A stretch of DNA of 64,000 nt from VXPQ01 sp965232485 (GCA_965232485.1 OZ246975.1:3098099-3162098), one strand, 5' to 3'; positions 43,457 through 53,237 are shown, numbered from the stretch's first letter. The notes: generated by a model not told the origin, from the sequence alone. A program made the numbers and translations.

Positions 43457-45793
43457 ATGATTCCCCCTGTGCGATCATTTTTGTCCGCACCGCGCATTTC
43501 GGACGGAGGCGCCCCCGCTTTTTCCTGGCCCGCCTCGCTGCGCGGCGGATGGTTTGCCTTATCGGGTCTGGCGTGGTTGCTATGTTCGCCCGGCGCGATC
43601 CATGCCCAGGCGCTGCAGCAAACGACGCCGAAACAAGACCTTATCGTTATGCAGCGCATCGGCGGGCCGGTCGAGCTGGACGGACTCAGTTTTGAACCCG
43701 CCTGGCAATCGGTCGAGCCGTACGTTCCGTCTCAGTACGAGCCGAACAACGGAGCGCCGCCGACCGAGCGCACCGAAATGCGCATCGCCTACGACGAGCA
43801 ATATCTTTTCCTTTCCCTGCGCGCCTACGACCGCGAACCCGAAGGCATTCGCGCCAACACGCTCTATCGGGACCGGCTCAGCAGCGACGATCATTTCGAA
43901 ATTCTGATCGATTCCTACAACGACAACGAGACGGGCATACTGTTCAACAGCAATCCGCGGGGGCATCGCCGGGAAGCCGCCATTTCGAACGACGCCAGCG
44001 GCGGCGGCATTTCGTCGGGCGGCTGGATCAATGTGGATTTCAACACCTACTGGGACGTGGAAACGGTCATTGCCGACAGTGGATGGTTTTCCGAAATGCG
44101 CATTCCGTTCTCCAGTCTCCGATTCCAGCCGCGCGAAGACGGCGCGGTGATCATGGGCCTGACCCTTCAGCGCAAGATCGTGCGCAAGGACGAGCGGGTC
44201 GTGTTTCCCCCGGTCGAGCGCATTTCGAACTGGGCCTTCCTGAAGCCGTCGCTTGCCCAGAAATTTCTGCTGGAAGGCGTCGAACCGGAGTTGCCTGTAT
44301 ACGTAACCGGGTATGGACTCGGCGGAGCAGGGGAGACGGCGGTGCAGGAGGAGGCGGGCGCCGCCTGGAAGTACGACCGCGACGCGACGCGCGAAATCGG
44401 CGCGGACGTCAAGTATCAGTTTGCGAACAACGCCACGCTCGACCTGACGCTGAACACCGATTTTGCCCAGGTCGAAGCCGACGATCAGCAAATCAATCTG
44501 ACCCGGTTCTCGCTCTTTTTCCCCGAAAAGCGTCAGTTTTTTCAGGAGCGGGCGGGTATTTTCGATTTCCGAACCGGGGGTTTGAGCCGGCTTTTTCATA
44601 GTCGCCGCATTGGTCTCGCCGAAGACGGCGCGCCCGTGCCGATCCTGGGCGGCGTGCGCGGCGCCGGGCGTTTCGGGCCATGGGACGTGGGGGCGCTGGC
44701 CATGCAGACCGCGTCCTCCGGCGAACAATCTTCAGAAAATTTCGGCGTGCTGCGCCTGCGGCGCAAGATGTTCAATCCCTGGTCCTATGCGGGCGCCATG
44801 GGAACGAGCCGCCTCGGGGCGGACGGCGCGTATAATTTCGCCTATGGCCTGGATGGCGTTTTCCGGCTTTTCGGGGACGACTACCTGACCCTTCAGTGGG
44901 CGCACTCGTTCGATGACGAACTGGTCGACCGGCCGGGGTATCGCCCGCTGAACGGGGGGCGCATGACCATGCAGATGGAGCGGCGGCGCAGCAGGGAATG
45001 GGAATATCGTTCTATTCTGGCCTGGGCGGGTCCGGATTATCGCCCGGGCGTCGGATTCTCGCAGCGCAACGATTTTACCCTGCTGGACCAGACGCTTTCC
45101 TACACATGGTTGCCCCCGGAAGGCGTTCGGTTGATTTTCCATACCCTCGAAATGGCCGGATCGGCTTATTTGCGCAACGAGGATGGCTCCGTCGAATCCG
45201 CGCAATGGGGTCCCCGATGGGGCTACGGCGCCCGAAACGGAACGCGCGGGGAAGCCGGATTCTTCGTGACGTACGAAGCGCTGCCCGATTCCTTTTTGAT
45301 CGGAGAAGTGGAAATCCCGGATGGAGAATATACCTTCTGGGAGGCGGAATTATCGCATGGGGAATCCAATACGAACCGGTATCGCCTGGGACCTGCCTTG
45401 CAGGCAGGCCGCTTCTACGACGGCTGGAAGGTTACCGTCTCCATGCGCCCCACCTGGTACGTATCCCCGCATCTTGAAATGACGGGGCGCTACGAGTACA
45501 GCCGAATTCGTTTCCCGGACCGCGATGCGGGATTGCATGCCCACCTGCTCCGGTTCAGGATCGGATTGGCCCTTGATACGCAGGCGTCGGCCAACATTTT
45601 CCTGCAGTACAACAGCGTAAGCGATGCGCTCTCGTCCAATATCCGCCTGCGGTACAATTTCAGGGAAGGGAACGACCTGTGGCTGGTTTATAACCACGGC
45701 ATGAATACGTCCCGCCGCCGTTTCGATCCGTCGCCGCCGTTTACGGACAACCGAACGCTCCTGCTGAAATACACCTATACGCTCCAGCGCTAA
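43457..45793 (+). CDS. DUF5916 outer-membrane protein with CBM9-like domain
   Basis: A 778-residue exported protein. After a signal (ALSGLAWLLCSPGAIHAQA), residues 70-260 form a CBM9-like carbohydrate-binding domain (GGPVELDGLSFEPAWQSVEP, YLFLSLRAYDREP). The remaining 500 residues are a DUF5916 beta-barrel domain, with NTDFAQVEADDQQINLTRFS and FFPEKRQFFQERAGIF as its hallmark, and alternating amphipathic strands to the end (LLLKYTYTLQR). It is probably an outer-membrane channel or anchor for a carbohydrate. The stop codon TAA is the first three bases of MITE copy E. Confidence 0.82.
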   Translation: MIPPVRSFLSAPRISDGGAPAFSWPASLRGGWFALSGLAWLLCSPGAIHAQALQQTTPKQDLIVMQRIGGPVELDGLSFEPAWQSVEPYVPSQYEPNNGAPPTERTEMRIAYDEQYLFLSLRAYDREPEGIRANTLYRDRLSSDDHFEILIDSYNDNETGILFNSNPRGHRREAAISNDASGGGISSGGWINVDFNTYWDVETVIADSGWFSEMRIPFSSLRFQPREDGAVIMGLTLQRKIVRKDERVVFPPVERISNWAFLKPSLAQKFLLEGVEPELPVYVTGYGLGGAGETAVQEEAGAAWKYDRDATREIGADVKYQFANNATLDLTLNTDFAQVEADDQQINLTRFSLFFPEKRQFFQERAGIFDFRTGGLSRLFHSRRIGLAEDGAPVPILGGVRGAGRFGPWDVGALAMQTASSGEQSSENFGVLRLRRKMFNPWSYAGAMGTSRLGADGAYNFAYGLDGVFRLFGDDYLTLQWAHSFDDELVDRPGYRPLNGGRMTMQMERRRSREWEYRSILAWAGPDYRPGVGFSQRNDFTLLDQTLSYTWLPPEGVRLIFHTLEMAGSAYLRNEDGSVESAQWGPRWGYGARNGTRGEAGFFVTYEALPDSFLIGEVEIPDGEYTFWEAELSHGESNTNRYRLGPALQAGRFYDGWKVTVSMRPTWYVSPHLEMTGRYEYSRIRFPDRDAGLHAHLLRFRIGLALDTQASANIFLQYNSVSDALSSNIRLRYNFREGNDLWLVYNHGMNTSRRRFDPSPPFTDNRTLLLKYTYTLQR

Positions 45794-45903
45794 GGGGCGA
45801 AATATCGGGCCGGCCATGATAGCGGCTGCCGCGGACAAGCGCGCAGGCGCGAAGCGCCCCGCGCAGCCTCTGAGCTTTGCGGACTTAATCAGGGCGCCCC
45901 TAA
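45791..45903. mobile_element. MITE-family copy E between convergent genes
   Basis: A 113-bp short copy. Its ends are TAAGGGGCG and, on the other strand, TTAGGGGCG. The interior GATTAAGTCCGCAAAGCTCA (minus strand) matches the left end of the complete copies. Left end gives the TAA of the barrel gene, and right end gives the TAG of the DUF4015 gene. It may act as a two-way terminator. Confidence 0.68.
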
Positions 45904-47330
45904 TCAACCTGACTCGGCTCATTCTGCGGCGGTTCGTCGACCTTTTCGGGGGACGCCTCCGGCTCCTCCGGCGTATCTTCGTCTACAGGGACGACTGTTG
46001 AGTCGAGCAGCGCCTCATGCCGCCGCGCCGCCGGGACGAGCTGGTTCGCGATGCGCAACAGCGGCTCGTTCGTGAAACCGCTCAGCGGTTCAAGCGCTTC
46101 TTCTGTGTAGCTGCTCCCTGCGTTCCAGAGTATCCATTCCTCGATTCCCGCGTCGTAGGTCGCCTGAATCTGGGCGCGCACCTCCGCGGCGCCGTAGGGC
46201 GGTTCCCCAAGAGAGAAGTCCTGTAGCCAGGGGCGGGTCGCGCCGGCGCCCGGTATCGCGGCGGATCGCCTCAGCACATCCTTCAGCGCCGCGCGCACGG
46301 TCTCGTAGGGATAGGCGTTGGGCGCGTCGACGTCGAAGTCCCCCTCCCGGTAATGGCTCGGGTAGACCATCGGCAGCGCCGCGTCCACGACGTCGATGAA
46401 GGATTCCCATACCTGCCCGACGCCCACGTCGTGGGGCGCAGAAGTGGTGACGCCGAACACGTCGGCGGTTATGCGGACGTCCATGTCTGCAAGCGCGTCC
46501 CGGCTATGCGCCAGGAAGTCGCGAATCGCGTCGGCTTTGGGCTGGCCGTTGCTTCCAGGGTAGTGGGCTCGCGCCAGCTCGGAGGCCGGTGCGTCAGGGA
46601 ATCGCACATAGTCCCACTGGATTTCCGGGAAGCCCCACGCTGCAGCCTCGCGGGCCAGCGCGACATGGTAGTCCCAGACCTCGCGCTGATACGGGTTCAG
46701 CCAGGCGGCGTCCTTGTTATCGAGCCAGACGCCTCCCGCCGTATCCTGGACGACCAGATCCGGCCGGGCTGCCGCGAGGAGCGGGTCCTTCGCGATCACG
46801 ATCCGCGCGATCGGGTAGATTCCAGCCGCTTCGAGCTCGCCGAGGAGGTAGGACAGCTTCCGGATGCGGATCTCGCCGGCGGCTCCGATTTCGCGCGCCA
46901 GCGGCACCCCGGAGGCGTGGCTTACGTACCCGGTCGCGTCCTTGACGTCGATTACGAAGCTGTTGATTTCGGTGCGTTTGGCCAGCCCGATGAGTTTCGC
47001 CAGCTGTTTCCGCGACCCCGCAAACCACGCGTTGACATACAGGCCGCGCACCTTCTCCGGTTGCGCAAAGAAGAATTTACGATCAGATGAGTCTGGGTGC
47101 ACGGCGGCCGGCGGGGGCGCGGGGGCGCCTGGCGCTTCAGCGGCTGCCGGGGCGTCGGTGGACGGCGCAACGTCAATGTCGGATTGCGCGGCGGGCTGGC
47201 CATTGGGGGCGTCGGCGTCGCCCGGGGAAGATCCGTCGCCGGTTTGGCAGGCCGGGAAAAGCGCCGCGACCAGCGTCAACAAAAGGAAATTCTTCGCAAA
47301 GGATACCCTTGCTACGTCCGCGAAGCTCAT
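45900..47330 (-). CDS. DUF4015 putative glycoside hydrolase, exported
   Basis: A 476-residue protein with a signal (NFLLLTLVAALFPAC, weak lipobox) and a Pro/Ala-rich linker, then a TIM-barrel of the DUF4015 type: VRGLYVNAWFAGS, INSFVIDVKDATGYVSH, PIARIVIAKDP, WDYHVALAREAAAWGFPEIQ, WDYVRFPDA, VFGVTT and EEWILWNAGSSY. The acidic residues at strand ends suit a glycosidase, substrate unknown. The start ATG and first dozen codons (MSFADVARVSF) come from MITE copy F, and the stop from copy E, so this gene is held between two repeat copies. Confidence 0.8.
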   Translation of the reverse strand: MSFADVARVSFAKNFLLLTLVAALFPACQTGDGSSPGDADAPNGQPAAQSDIDVAPSTDAPAAAEAPGAPAPPPAAVHPDSSDRKFFFAQPEKVRGLYVNAWFAGSRKQLAKLIGLAKRTEINSFVIDVKDATGYVSHASGVPLAREIGAAGEIRIRKLSYLLGELEAAGIYPIARIVIAKDPLLAAARPDLVVQDTAGGVWLDNKDAAWLNPYQREVWDYHVALAREAAAWGFPEIQWDYVRFPDAPASELARAHYPGSNGQPKADAIRDFLAHSRDALADMDVRITADVFGVTTSAPHDVGVGQVWESFIDVVDAALPMVYPSHYREGDFDVDAPNAYPYETVRAALKDVLRRSAAIPGAGATRPWLQDFSLGEPPYGAAEVRAQIQATYDAGIEEWILWNAGSSYTEEALEPLSGFTNEPLLRIANQLVPAARRHEALLDSTVVPVDEDTPEEPEASPEKVDEPPQNEPSQVD

Positions 47331-47345
47331 CAGAGTATCCTTAAA
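47298..47345. mobile_element. MITE-family minimal copy F
   Basis: A 48-bp element with AAAGGATAC at one end and GTATCCTTAAA at the other; the internal TCTGATGAGCTTCGCGGAC corresponds to the left end of complete copies. It contains the start codon of the DUF4015 gene (47328-47330). Confidence 0.62.
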
Positions 47346-47354
47346 AGGGCTTGA

Positions 47355-47383
47355 GGCGCTCCGCGCTTTCCGCGCGGAGCGCC
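47355..47383 (-). terminator. strong hairpin after DUF1080 gene
   Basis: GGCGCTCCGCGC and GCGCGGAGCGCC form a perfect 12-bp stem with a TTTCC loop, 29 bases after the minus-strand DUF1080 stop. A short T run follows in that orientation (CAAGCCCTTTTAAGG). Confidence 0.65.
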
Positions 47384-47411
47384 TGGAGAGGAATCGTTGC
47401 CGCGGCGTGGG

Positions 47412-48161
47412 CTATTCCATCGGCTTGATCATGACATTCCGGAACCAGATCCCGGATTCCCCGTGCTTGCCTTGCAGGCCGATATGTCCTTCGGTGGCGA
47501 GCTCGGCCAGCGGATTGCTCAGCCATGACGGGATATCGGAACCGTCCGGGTTGGTTTCCGCGGAGTGGTATTCGCTCATATCGATCTGGCTTACTTCCAT
47601 GCCGTTGACCACCGTCCACAGGGAATCGCCCCGCGCGGCGATCGTGTAGCGGTTCCATTCTCCGGCAGGCTTGATCCGCTGCTCCGACGGGGGAACGTGC
47701 CCATAGAACGCGCCGGCTTCCTGGTGATCCCGGGCCGAATCCGCCATGGGGTAGCTGTCGGCGATCTGTACCTCAAGGGAATACGGAATCCAGGCGTTGG
47801 AGTCTGTTTCGGTGGCGTGCAGAATGACGCCGCTGTTGGCGCCTGCCTCGAACAGGACTTCAAGGTCGAGTATGAAGTCGTTGTATGTGGCTTGAGAAAA
47901 GATCGGCGCGTCTACGCTGCTGGTCAGAAGGCCGTCTTCCCATATCCACAAGCCTTCGGGGTTTATGGCGTTGGAGAGGTCCTCGTTGAAGAGCGGCGTC
48001 CATCCGGGTTCGGAGACGTCCGGGTGCGGGTCGGCCATTTCCATGGATTCCGTCATTTCGTCTTCGGCCATGGCGGCATGATTATCTACCTCCGAATCGG
48101 AAGCGCATCCCGCTGCAAGGAAAACGAGTGCAGCGAGCAAGGAAAGCGTACGTGTGGACAT
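47412..48161 (-). CDS. DUF1080 lipoprotein (3-keto-disaccharide hydrolase family)
   Basis: A 249-residue lipoprotein (ALVFLAAGC). The DUF1080 jelly-roll shows WIWEDGLLTSS, DFILDLEVLFEAGANSGVIL, GEWNRYTIAARGDSLWTVVN and GHIGLQGKHGESGIWFRNVM. Members of the family have been linked to hydrolysis of 3-keto-glycosides; whether this one is catalytic is not decided by the sequence. It is followed by a strong hairpin and preceded on the same strand by a Tat-exported oxidoreductase (58 bases gap), a frequent pairing for the 3-keto sugar route. Confidence 0.85.
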   Translation of the reverse strand: MSTRTLSLLAALVFLAAGCASDSEVDNHAAMAEDEMTESMEMADPHPDVSEPGWTPLFNEDLSNAINPEGLWIWEDGLLTSSVDAPIFSQATYNDFILDLEVLFEAGANSGVILHATETDSNAWIPYSLEVQIADSYPMADSARDHQEAGAFYGHVPPSEQRIKPAGEWNRYTIAARGDSLWTVVNGMEVSQIDMSEYHSAETNPDGSDIPSWLSNPLAELATEGHIGLQGKHGESGIWFRNVMIKPME

Positions 48162-48219
48162 GGGGATTGTGTTTTCGTGGATGGCAGGGATGATGATTGC
48201 GTTTCCGGTTCGCCCGGCG

Positions 48220-49590
48220 TCACCCCGCGTCTACGGCCGGGAGTTCCCAGCCTTTCCGCGGCGCGCGACGCAAATGCCGGTTAGCTTCCGGCAGGTTTGT
48301 AATGCGGAAATTTTCCGCATCCCAGTGAATCTTTTTGTTGCCCGCAAGGAGCGAAACGACGCCGAGCAGCACGGTTTCCGTGAGCGGCGCGGCGAAGGAA
48401 AAAGGCGACGAAGCGTTTTCTTCTCCCCGGATGGCGCGCACCCAGTTGTTTTCGTGGTTTTCGTCCGCGATGCGGTCGTAGCGGCGGGGCGGCGTGTTTT
48501 TCGCAAGATCGCCGGGCAGGAAACGTATGTCGCCCATATGCAGTAGCGTGCCCCTGGAGCCGACATACATCATCCCGTTCGGATTCAACCATTCGTCGTC
48601 GGAGAGCCCTTCGGGGCGCGGGGGTTTGAAGCCGCCGTCGTACCAGACAAGCCGCACCGGGCCGCGTTCTCCCCGGGCGGGAAATTCGAAGAAGGTAGTC
48701 GAAGCTACCGGATAGGCATGGCCGTTGAAGTCAGAGGAACGCGTTTCGACCGTGGCGGGCGGACCCAGGTCCAGCGCCGTAACCACGAAGGCAAAGGAAT
48801 GCGCGGCGATGTCGCCCAGCGCGCCCGTGCCGAAAGGCGCCCAGCCCCGCCATACGAACGGGTGAAAGGCCGGGTCGTACGCCATGTCCGCGGCGGGGCC
48901 GAGATACAGGTCCCAGTCGATGTTTTCCGGTTTCCGTTTCAGTACGGAAGGCAAGTCCATGCCCTGCGGCCAGATGGGGCGATTCGTCCATACGTGCACT
49001 TCGCTGACCTCCCCGATGGTTCCTCCCTGGACATGCTCTGCGACGTCGTAGAGTGCATGGGAGGAGCGCCCCTGATTGCCCATCTGGGTGACCACATCGT
49101 ATCGTTGGGCAGCCAGGCCCAGCTGGCGGGCTTCCCATACCGACCACGTAAGCGGCTTCTGGGTGTAGACATGGACGCCGCGCTGCATGGCCGCAAGGGT
49201 CACGATGGCGTGCGTATGGTCCGGCGTGGCGATGACGACCCCGTCGATGTCGCTATCCATTTCGTCGAACATGCGCCGGAAATCCTGGTATCGGGCTGCC
49301 TGGGGCCACGTCTCGAAAGCTGGCGCGGCGAAATCCAGGTCCACATCGCACAAGGCGGTTATGGCGACATCGTTCATATTCGCCAGATTGACCTTGCCCA
49401 TGCCCCCCACGCCCACGCAAGCGACGTTCACCGTGTCGCTGGGCGCCCGGAAACCGGGGCCGCCAAGCGCGTTTCTCGGTACGATGAGCGGAGCAGCGGC
49501 GAACGCAACCCCTGTTTTGCCGACCGAGCGCAGGAAGGCGCGGCGGGACAGCCCGGCAGGCGGGCGGGCGGATGCTGGAGAAACAGGCAT
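48220..49590 (-). CDS. Gfo/Idh/MocA oxidoreductase, Tat-exported
   Basis: A 456-residue exported oxidoreductase. SRRAFLRSVGKTGVAFAAAP is a clear Tat signal. VACVGVGGMGKVN is the nucleotide-binding turn, YTQKPLTWSVWEARQL carries the catalytic Lys (EKP replaced by QKP), and the C-terminal domain has GTGALGDIAAHSFAFVVTAL and ENHENNWVRAIRGEE. Start at ATG 49590 places the signal at residues 15-36. With the DUF1080 gene it likely forms a two-gene operon for oxidation and hydrolysis of glycosides in the periplasm. The start faces the DMT gene across a 418-bp gap. Confidence 0.86.
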   Translation of the reverse strand: MPVSPASARPPAGLSRRAFLRSVGKTGVAFAAAPLIVPRNALGGPGFRAPSDTVNVACVGVGGMGKVNLANMNDVAITALCDVDLDFAAPAFETWPQAARYQDFRRMFDEMDSDIDGVVIATPDHTHAIVTLAAMQRGVHVYTQKPLTWSVWEARQLGLAAQRYDVVTQMGNQGRSSHALYDVAEHVQGGTIGEVSEVHVWTNRPIWPQGMDLPSVLKRKPENIDWDLYLGPAADMAYDPAFHPFVWRGWAPFGTGALGDIAAHSFAFVVTALDLGPPATVETRSSDFNGHAYPVASTTFFEFPARGERGPVRLVWYDGGFKPPRPEGLSDDEWLNPNGMMYVGSRGTLLHMGDIRFLPGDLAKNTPPRRYDRIADENHENNWVRAIRGEENASSPFSFAAPLTETVLLGVVSLLAGNKKIHWDAENFRITNLPEANRHLRRAPRKGWELPAVDAG

Positions 49591-50008
49591 GGATGTTCGT
49601 TTTCGATGCAGGACGCATGCGGGGGCCGAATTGTACATCTCAACTGTACATTCCAACGGCGCATTTCGCACGGCAGGCTCCCGGACGATCTTTGCGATAT
49701 TGTTTCAAAACAAGCGTCCGAAAACGGCGCATTCCGATAATTTCGGAAAATTCTCGGAATTATTCACGGCATTACGGATCTGCCCGTTTTGCGTTCGCGA
49801 ATTGTTCACAAATAACAGGGCGTTCCCGAAACCGCAAATAAATATACGCCCGACCGCACTGTAGAATATCCGTAAAAACTTGATTAAATCCATTTTGCGA
49901 AGTACTCTGTGATTCTTGTGCGTGCTTGCATTGCGGTTCGGGAGCGATTCGTTGTCTCCCAGCGCTTTGCTGCATATTTCCCTCACCCACTAAAAATATC
50001 TTACGTCA
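49591..50008. other. divergent intergenic region (418 bp)
   Basis: This AT-rich gap separates divergently transcribed genes and should hold both promoters. A dyad CCGATAATTTCGG lies at 49734-49746, within a broader AT-rich imperfect palindrome reaching about 49765. Frames on either strand here (for example from 49705) are compositionally poor; I see no gene. Confidence 0.5.
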
Positions 50009-50449
50009 ATGAAACTCCCGTTTTTTGTTTTTGTGGTGGCGCTCGGCGTTATCGTTGCGCTCCACCTTGCCATGAATGCAAGGGTAGGCGAAATCATGGA
50101 GAATCCCCGCGTCGCGAATGCGATTTTCTGGACGATCGGAGGGGTTATGGCTATCCTGGTCGGCCTGACGGGATGGGAATCAGGCGCCCTTGGGAACTTG
50201 AAGATGGTTCACCCCCTGCTCTTGACGGCGGGCGCACTGGGCGCTTGCCTCGTGTTCGCCATCGCCTGGTCCATCCCGAAAGTGGGCGCCGGCAACTTCT
50301 TTATCGTGCTGCTTGCCGGACAGGTGATTGGCGGCCTGGTCATGTCGCATTTCGGGTGGCTATCCACCCATGAGCCTATTTCCCTCATGCAACTGGGCGG
50401 CGCCGTGCTTATGGTCGTTGGAGCCGCTATCGCCACAATGGCCGGGTAG
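50009..50449 (+). CDS. YdcZ-like DMT family membrane protein
   Basis: A 146-residue protein with five predicted helices (FFVFVVALGVIVALHLAM, FWTIGGVMAILVGLTG, MVHPLLLTAGALGACLVFAI, FFIVLLAGQVIGGLVMS, LMQLGGAVLMVVGAAIATM). This matches the short DMT_YdcZ group of drug/metabolite transporters, which pair as dimers. Substrate unknown. The start ATG is at 50009; the large VCBS/DUF1080 gene begins 55 bases after its stop. Confidence 0.8.
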   Translation: MKLPFFVFVVALGVIVALHLAMNARVGEIMENPRVANAIFWTIGGVMAILVGLTGWESGALGNLKMVHPLLLTAGALGACLVFAIAWSIPKVGAGNFFIVLLAGQVIGGLVMSHFGWLSTHEPISLMQLGGAVLMVVGAAIATMAG

Positions 50450-50504
50450 TTCGCGCCAGCCCCGGCGGCCTTTCCGTTTTTCCTCCCCCTTTACGATTTT
50501 CGCC

Positions 50505-53189
50505 ATGCGAATCACGACTTTGCTGTCGCTCTTCGCGGCGGGGTGTTTTCTTGTCCCCGCCGCGCTCCACGCGCAAGTTCCCGAACCCACTGTCCTGTTC
50601 CAGCCCGTCAAGGTGGACGCGCCGCCGCACGATCCGGCGAACGGATCATACTGGTTCGGCCCGTTTTCGGAGACCGCGAGCGTTGTGGATATCGACAACG
50701 ACGGCGACCTGGACCTTGTGGCCGGTCGCAATTGGTACGAAGCGCCGCTCTGGATCAAGCACGAGAATTTCCGCAGCGGCGGCGACGTGAACGGTCCCGA
50801 AACGGAAAACAACGCCGAGTTTCCCATGGATGTGAACGGCGATGGCTGTACGGATATCGTGAGTTCGGGCTGGATGTTTATGAAGGGTGCCTACTGGTAC
50901 GAAAATCCGTGCAACAAGGTGGATACGTGGGCCTCGCACAAGGTGCATCAGGCGTTCAATATGGAGGGCGTCGAGGGGCGTCATGACATCGACGGCGACG
51001 GGGACGACGATATTCTGGTGAACCACTGGGGGCTTTACGAGGACCAGGGAATGACGTGGCTGGAGCACATCGACGAGCACCCGTATTTCATCGAGCATGT
51101 GGTGGGGTACGATGTGGATATGCACGGGAACGGCCTGGGCGATATAGACATGGACGGCGATCCGGACATCGTAACGCCGCTGGGATGGTACGAAAATCCG
51201 GGCGGCGAAGCGGCAAGAGGCATGTGGGCCTACCATGACGATTGGAAATTCGAGTCGCTCAAGGAACGCATCGCCAGTGCGGCCTCCCATCCGATTCTGG
51301 TGCATGACGTGAACGAGGACGGCCTGAACGACGTCATTATCGGATCGGCCCATGCGTACGGGCTGGCCTGGTACGCCCAGAAGATGGAGGACGGCGAACG
51401 GTCGTTCGAAGAACACTGGCTCGAATCCGAATTCAGCCAGTTTCATACGCTCGCGCTGGGCGACCTGAACGGCGACGGCAAGGACGATCTGGTGGCCGGA
51501 CGGCGGCTGATGGCGCACTACGGCAGGGACATCGGCGCGTTCGAGCCGCTTTTCGGCTTCTGGTACGATCTGAACGGCGGCGACCCGAAACGGCACATTC
51601 TGTTCTACAATCACCTGCCCCGGTACGGGTATGAAGCGAGCCTGAATCCCCCGCCGAATTATGTGTTCGGCATGGGCATGAATGTGCATGTGGCCGACAT
51701 GAACGGCGACGGGCGCAACGATGTCGTTAATCCGAGCAAGGCGGGCCTGTACATCTTCTACAACGAAGGCGCTCCGCCTACGCCGGGCGACGCGTACCGC
51801 CTGCCCACGTACGACGAGTACGACACGTGGCGTTCCTGGGGCGAGTACGGCACATTGTTCAACGGCAGGGACTTCAGTGGCTGGGTCGTGCCGGAAGGCG
51901 ACGGCGGGCACTGGAAAGTCGAGGACTTCATGATAAAGTACGACGCCCTGTCCGAAGCGGAAGAGAAGCATCTCTTCACGGAGGAGGAATACTGCGACTA
52001 CAACCTGCACGTGGAATGGCGCTTCCCGGAGGCTTCGGGCATATATGACATGCCGAATATCCTGCCGGACGGCACGTATGAAACGGACGACGACGGAAAC
52101 GTGATCACTGCGCCAACGCCCAATTCGGATTCGGGCATTCTCCTGCGCGGATCGTATGACCAGGCGAATATCTGGAACTGGGGCGTGGGCTCCGGCGAGC
52201 TCTGGGGGGTGCGCACGAACGAGAACAACGCGCCGGAAGTGCGCGCGGCGGCGGTTCCGTCCAGGCGGATGGATCACCCGATCGGGGAGTGGAACGAGTT
52301 CGACATTCAGATGATTGGCGACCGGGTTACGGTGCGCCTGAACGGGGAGGAGGTCATTCATAATGCGCTCGTTCCCGGTATTCCCGAATGCGGTCCCATC
52401 GGACTACAGCACCACGGAGGCATGATCGAGGAGACGGGCGAAATGGATCCCACCTCAAGCATCATCGAGTTCCGCAACATCTGGATCGATCCGATCGACG
52501 ATGCGCAGCGGGAGGAAATTGCCCGCATGGACTACCCGGAAGGCTGGGAAATCCTGTTTGACGGCCGCGAGGAGGATATGGAGAACTGGGTTGCCGGCGA
52601 AGGCCATTCCTGGGTAGTCCGGGACGGCATGATCCTGCTCGACCGCGAGTTCGACAACTCCATGCCGAACGAACACTACCTCTGGGCGAAGGATACTTAC
52701 GGGGATTTCGTGCTGGAGGTCGAGTTCAAGACGGTCGAGAATTCGAACAGCGGCATTTTCATCCGTACGGAAGACATCGCCGACCCGGTGTTCACGGGAT
52801 TCGAAGTGCAGGTGAACAATTCCTACGGCAGGCCGACAAGTCAGGGGAGCACGACCGGTACGCTCTACGATCTGGTCAAGCCGCACGCCAATCCCGTGCA
52901 CCCGCCGGGCGAATGGAACTGGCTGCGCGTTTTCGCCTTTGACAACCAGATTGTCACCGAATTGAATGGCGTGCGCGTGGCCCAGGCGGATCTGGACCAG
53001 TGGACCACGGCGCACATGAACCCGAACGGTGCGAGGAACAAATTCACGCGCGCCATCCGGGACTTTGCGAAGGAAGGCCGTATCGGCTTGCAGGATCACG
53101 GTCGCCCGGTCTGGTATCGCCATGTGCGCATCATGCGCCTCGACGACGCCTCATCGCTCAAGCGCACGTTGAATCCGGCGTACCGGTGA
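50505..53189 (+). CDS. VCBS protein with two DUF1080 domains
   Basis: An 894-residue exported protein (signal TLLSLFAAGCFLVPAALHAQ). Residues about 45-430 hold FG-GAP/VCBS units (VVDIDNDGDLDLVAG, MDVNGDGCTDIVSS, DIDGDGDDDILVN, DINMDGD-like DIDMDGDPDIVTP, DLNGDGKDDLVAG). Two DUF1080 domains follow: about 445-665 (LFNGRDFSGWVVPEGDGGHW, NSDSGILLRGSYD) and about 675-880 (ILFDGREEDMENWVAGEGH, NSNSGIFIRTEDIAD, GRIGLQDHGRPVWYRHVRI). It appears to join a binding propeller to twin sugar-acting domains in one chain. The next gene (ThuA/PQQ fusion) starts 48 bases later. Confidence 0.83.
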   Translation: MRITTLLSLFAAGCFLVPAALHAQVPEPTVLFQPVKVDAPPHDPANGSYWFGPFSETASVVDIDNDGDLDLVAGRNWYEAPLWIKHENFRSGGDVNGPETENNAEFPMDVNGDGCTDIVSSGWMFMKGAYWYENPCNKVDTWASHKVHQAFNMEGVEGRHDIDGDGDDDILVNHWGLYEDQGMTWLEHIDEHPYFIEHVVGYDVDMHGNGLGDIDMDGDPDIVTPLGWYENPGGEAARGMWAYHDDWKFESLKERIASAASHPILVHDVNEDGLNDVIIGSAHAYGLAWYAQKMEDGERSFEEHWLESEFSQFHTLALGDLNGDGKDDLVAGRRLMAHYGRDIGAFEPLFGFWYDLNGGDPKRHILFYNHLPRYGYEASLNPPPNYVFGMGMNVHVADMNGDGRNDVVNPSKAGLYIFYNEGAPPTPGDAYRLPTYDEYDTWRSWGEYGTLFNGRDFSGWVVPEGDGGHWKVEDFMIKYDALSEAEEKHLFTEEEYCDYNLHVEWRFPEASGIYDMPNILPDGTYETDDDGNVITAPTPNSDSGILLRGSYDQANIWNWGVGSGELWGVRTNENNAPEVRAAAVPSRRMDHPIGEWNEFDIQMIGDRVTVRLNGEEVIHNALVPGIPECGPIGLQHHGGMIEETGEMDPTSSIIEFRNIWIDPIDDAQREEIARMDYPEGWEILFDGREEDMENWVAGEGHSWVVRDGMILLDREFDNSMPNEHYLWAKDTYGDFVLEVEFKTVENSNSGIFIRTEDIADPVFTGFEVQVNNSYGRPTSQGSTTGTLYDLVKPHANPVHPPGEWNWLRVFAFDNQIVTELNGVRVAQADLDQWTTAHMNPNGARNKFTRAIRDFAKEGRIGLQDHGRPVWYRHVRIMRLDDASSLKRTLNPAYR

Positions 53190-53237
53190 GTCGAAAGCGG
53201 CCGAACATTTTCCATAATCTCGATTTGCAAACCCCTT

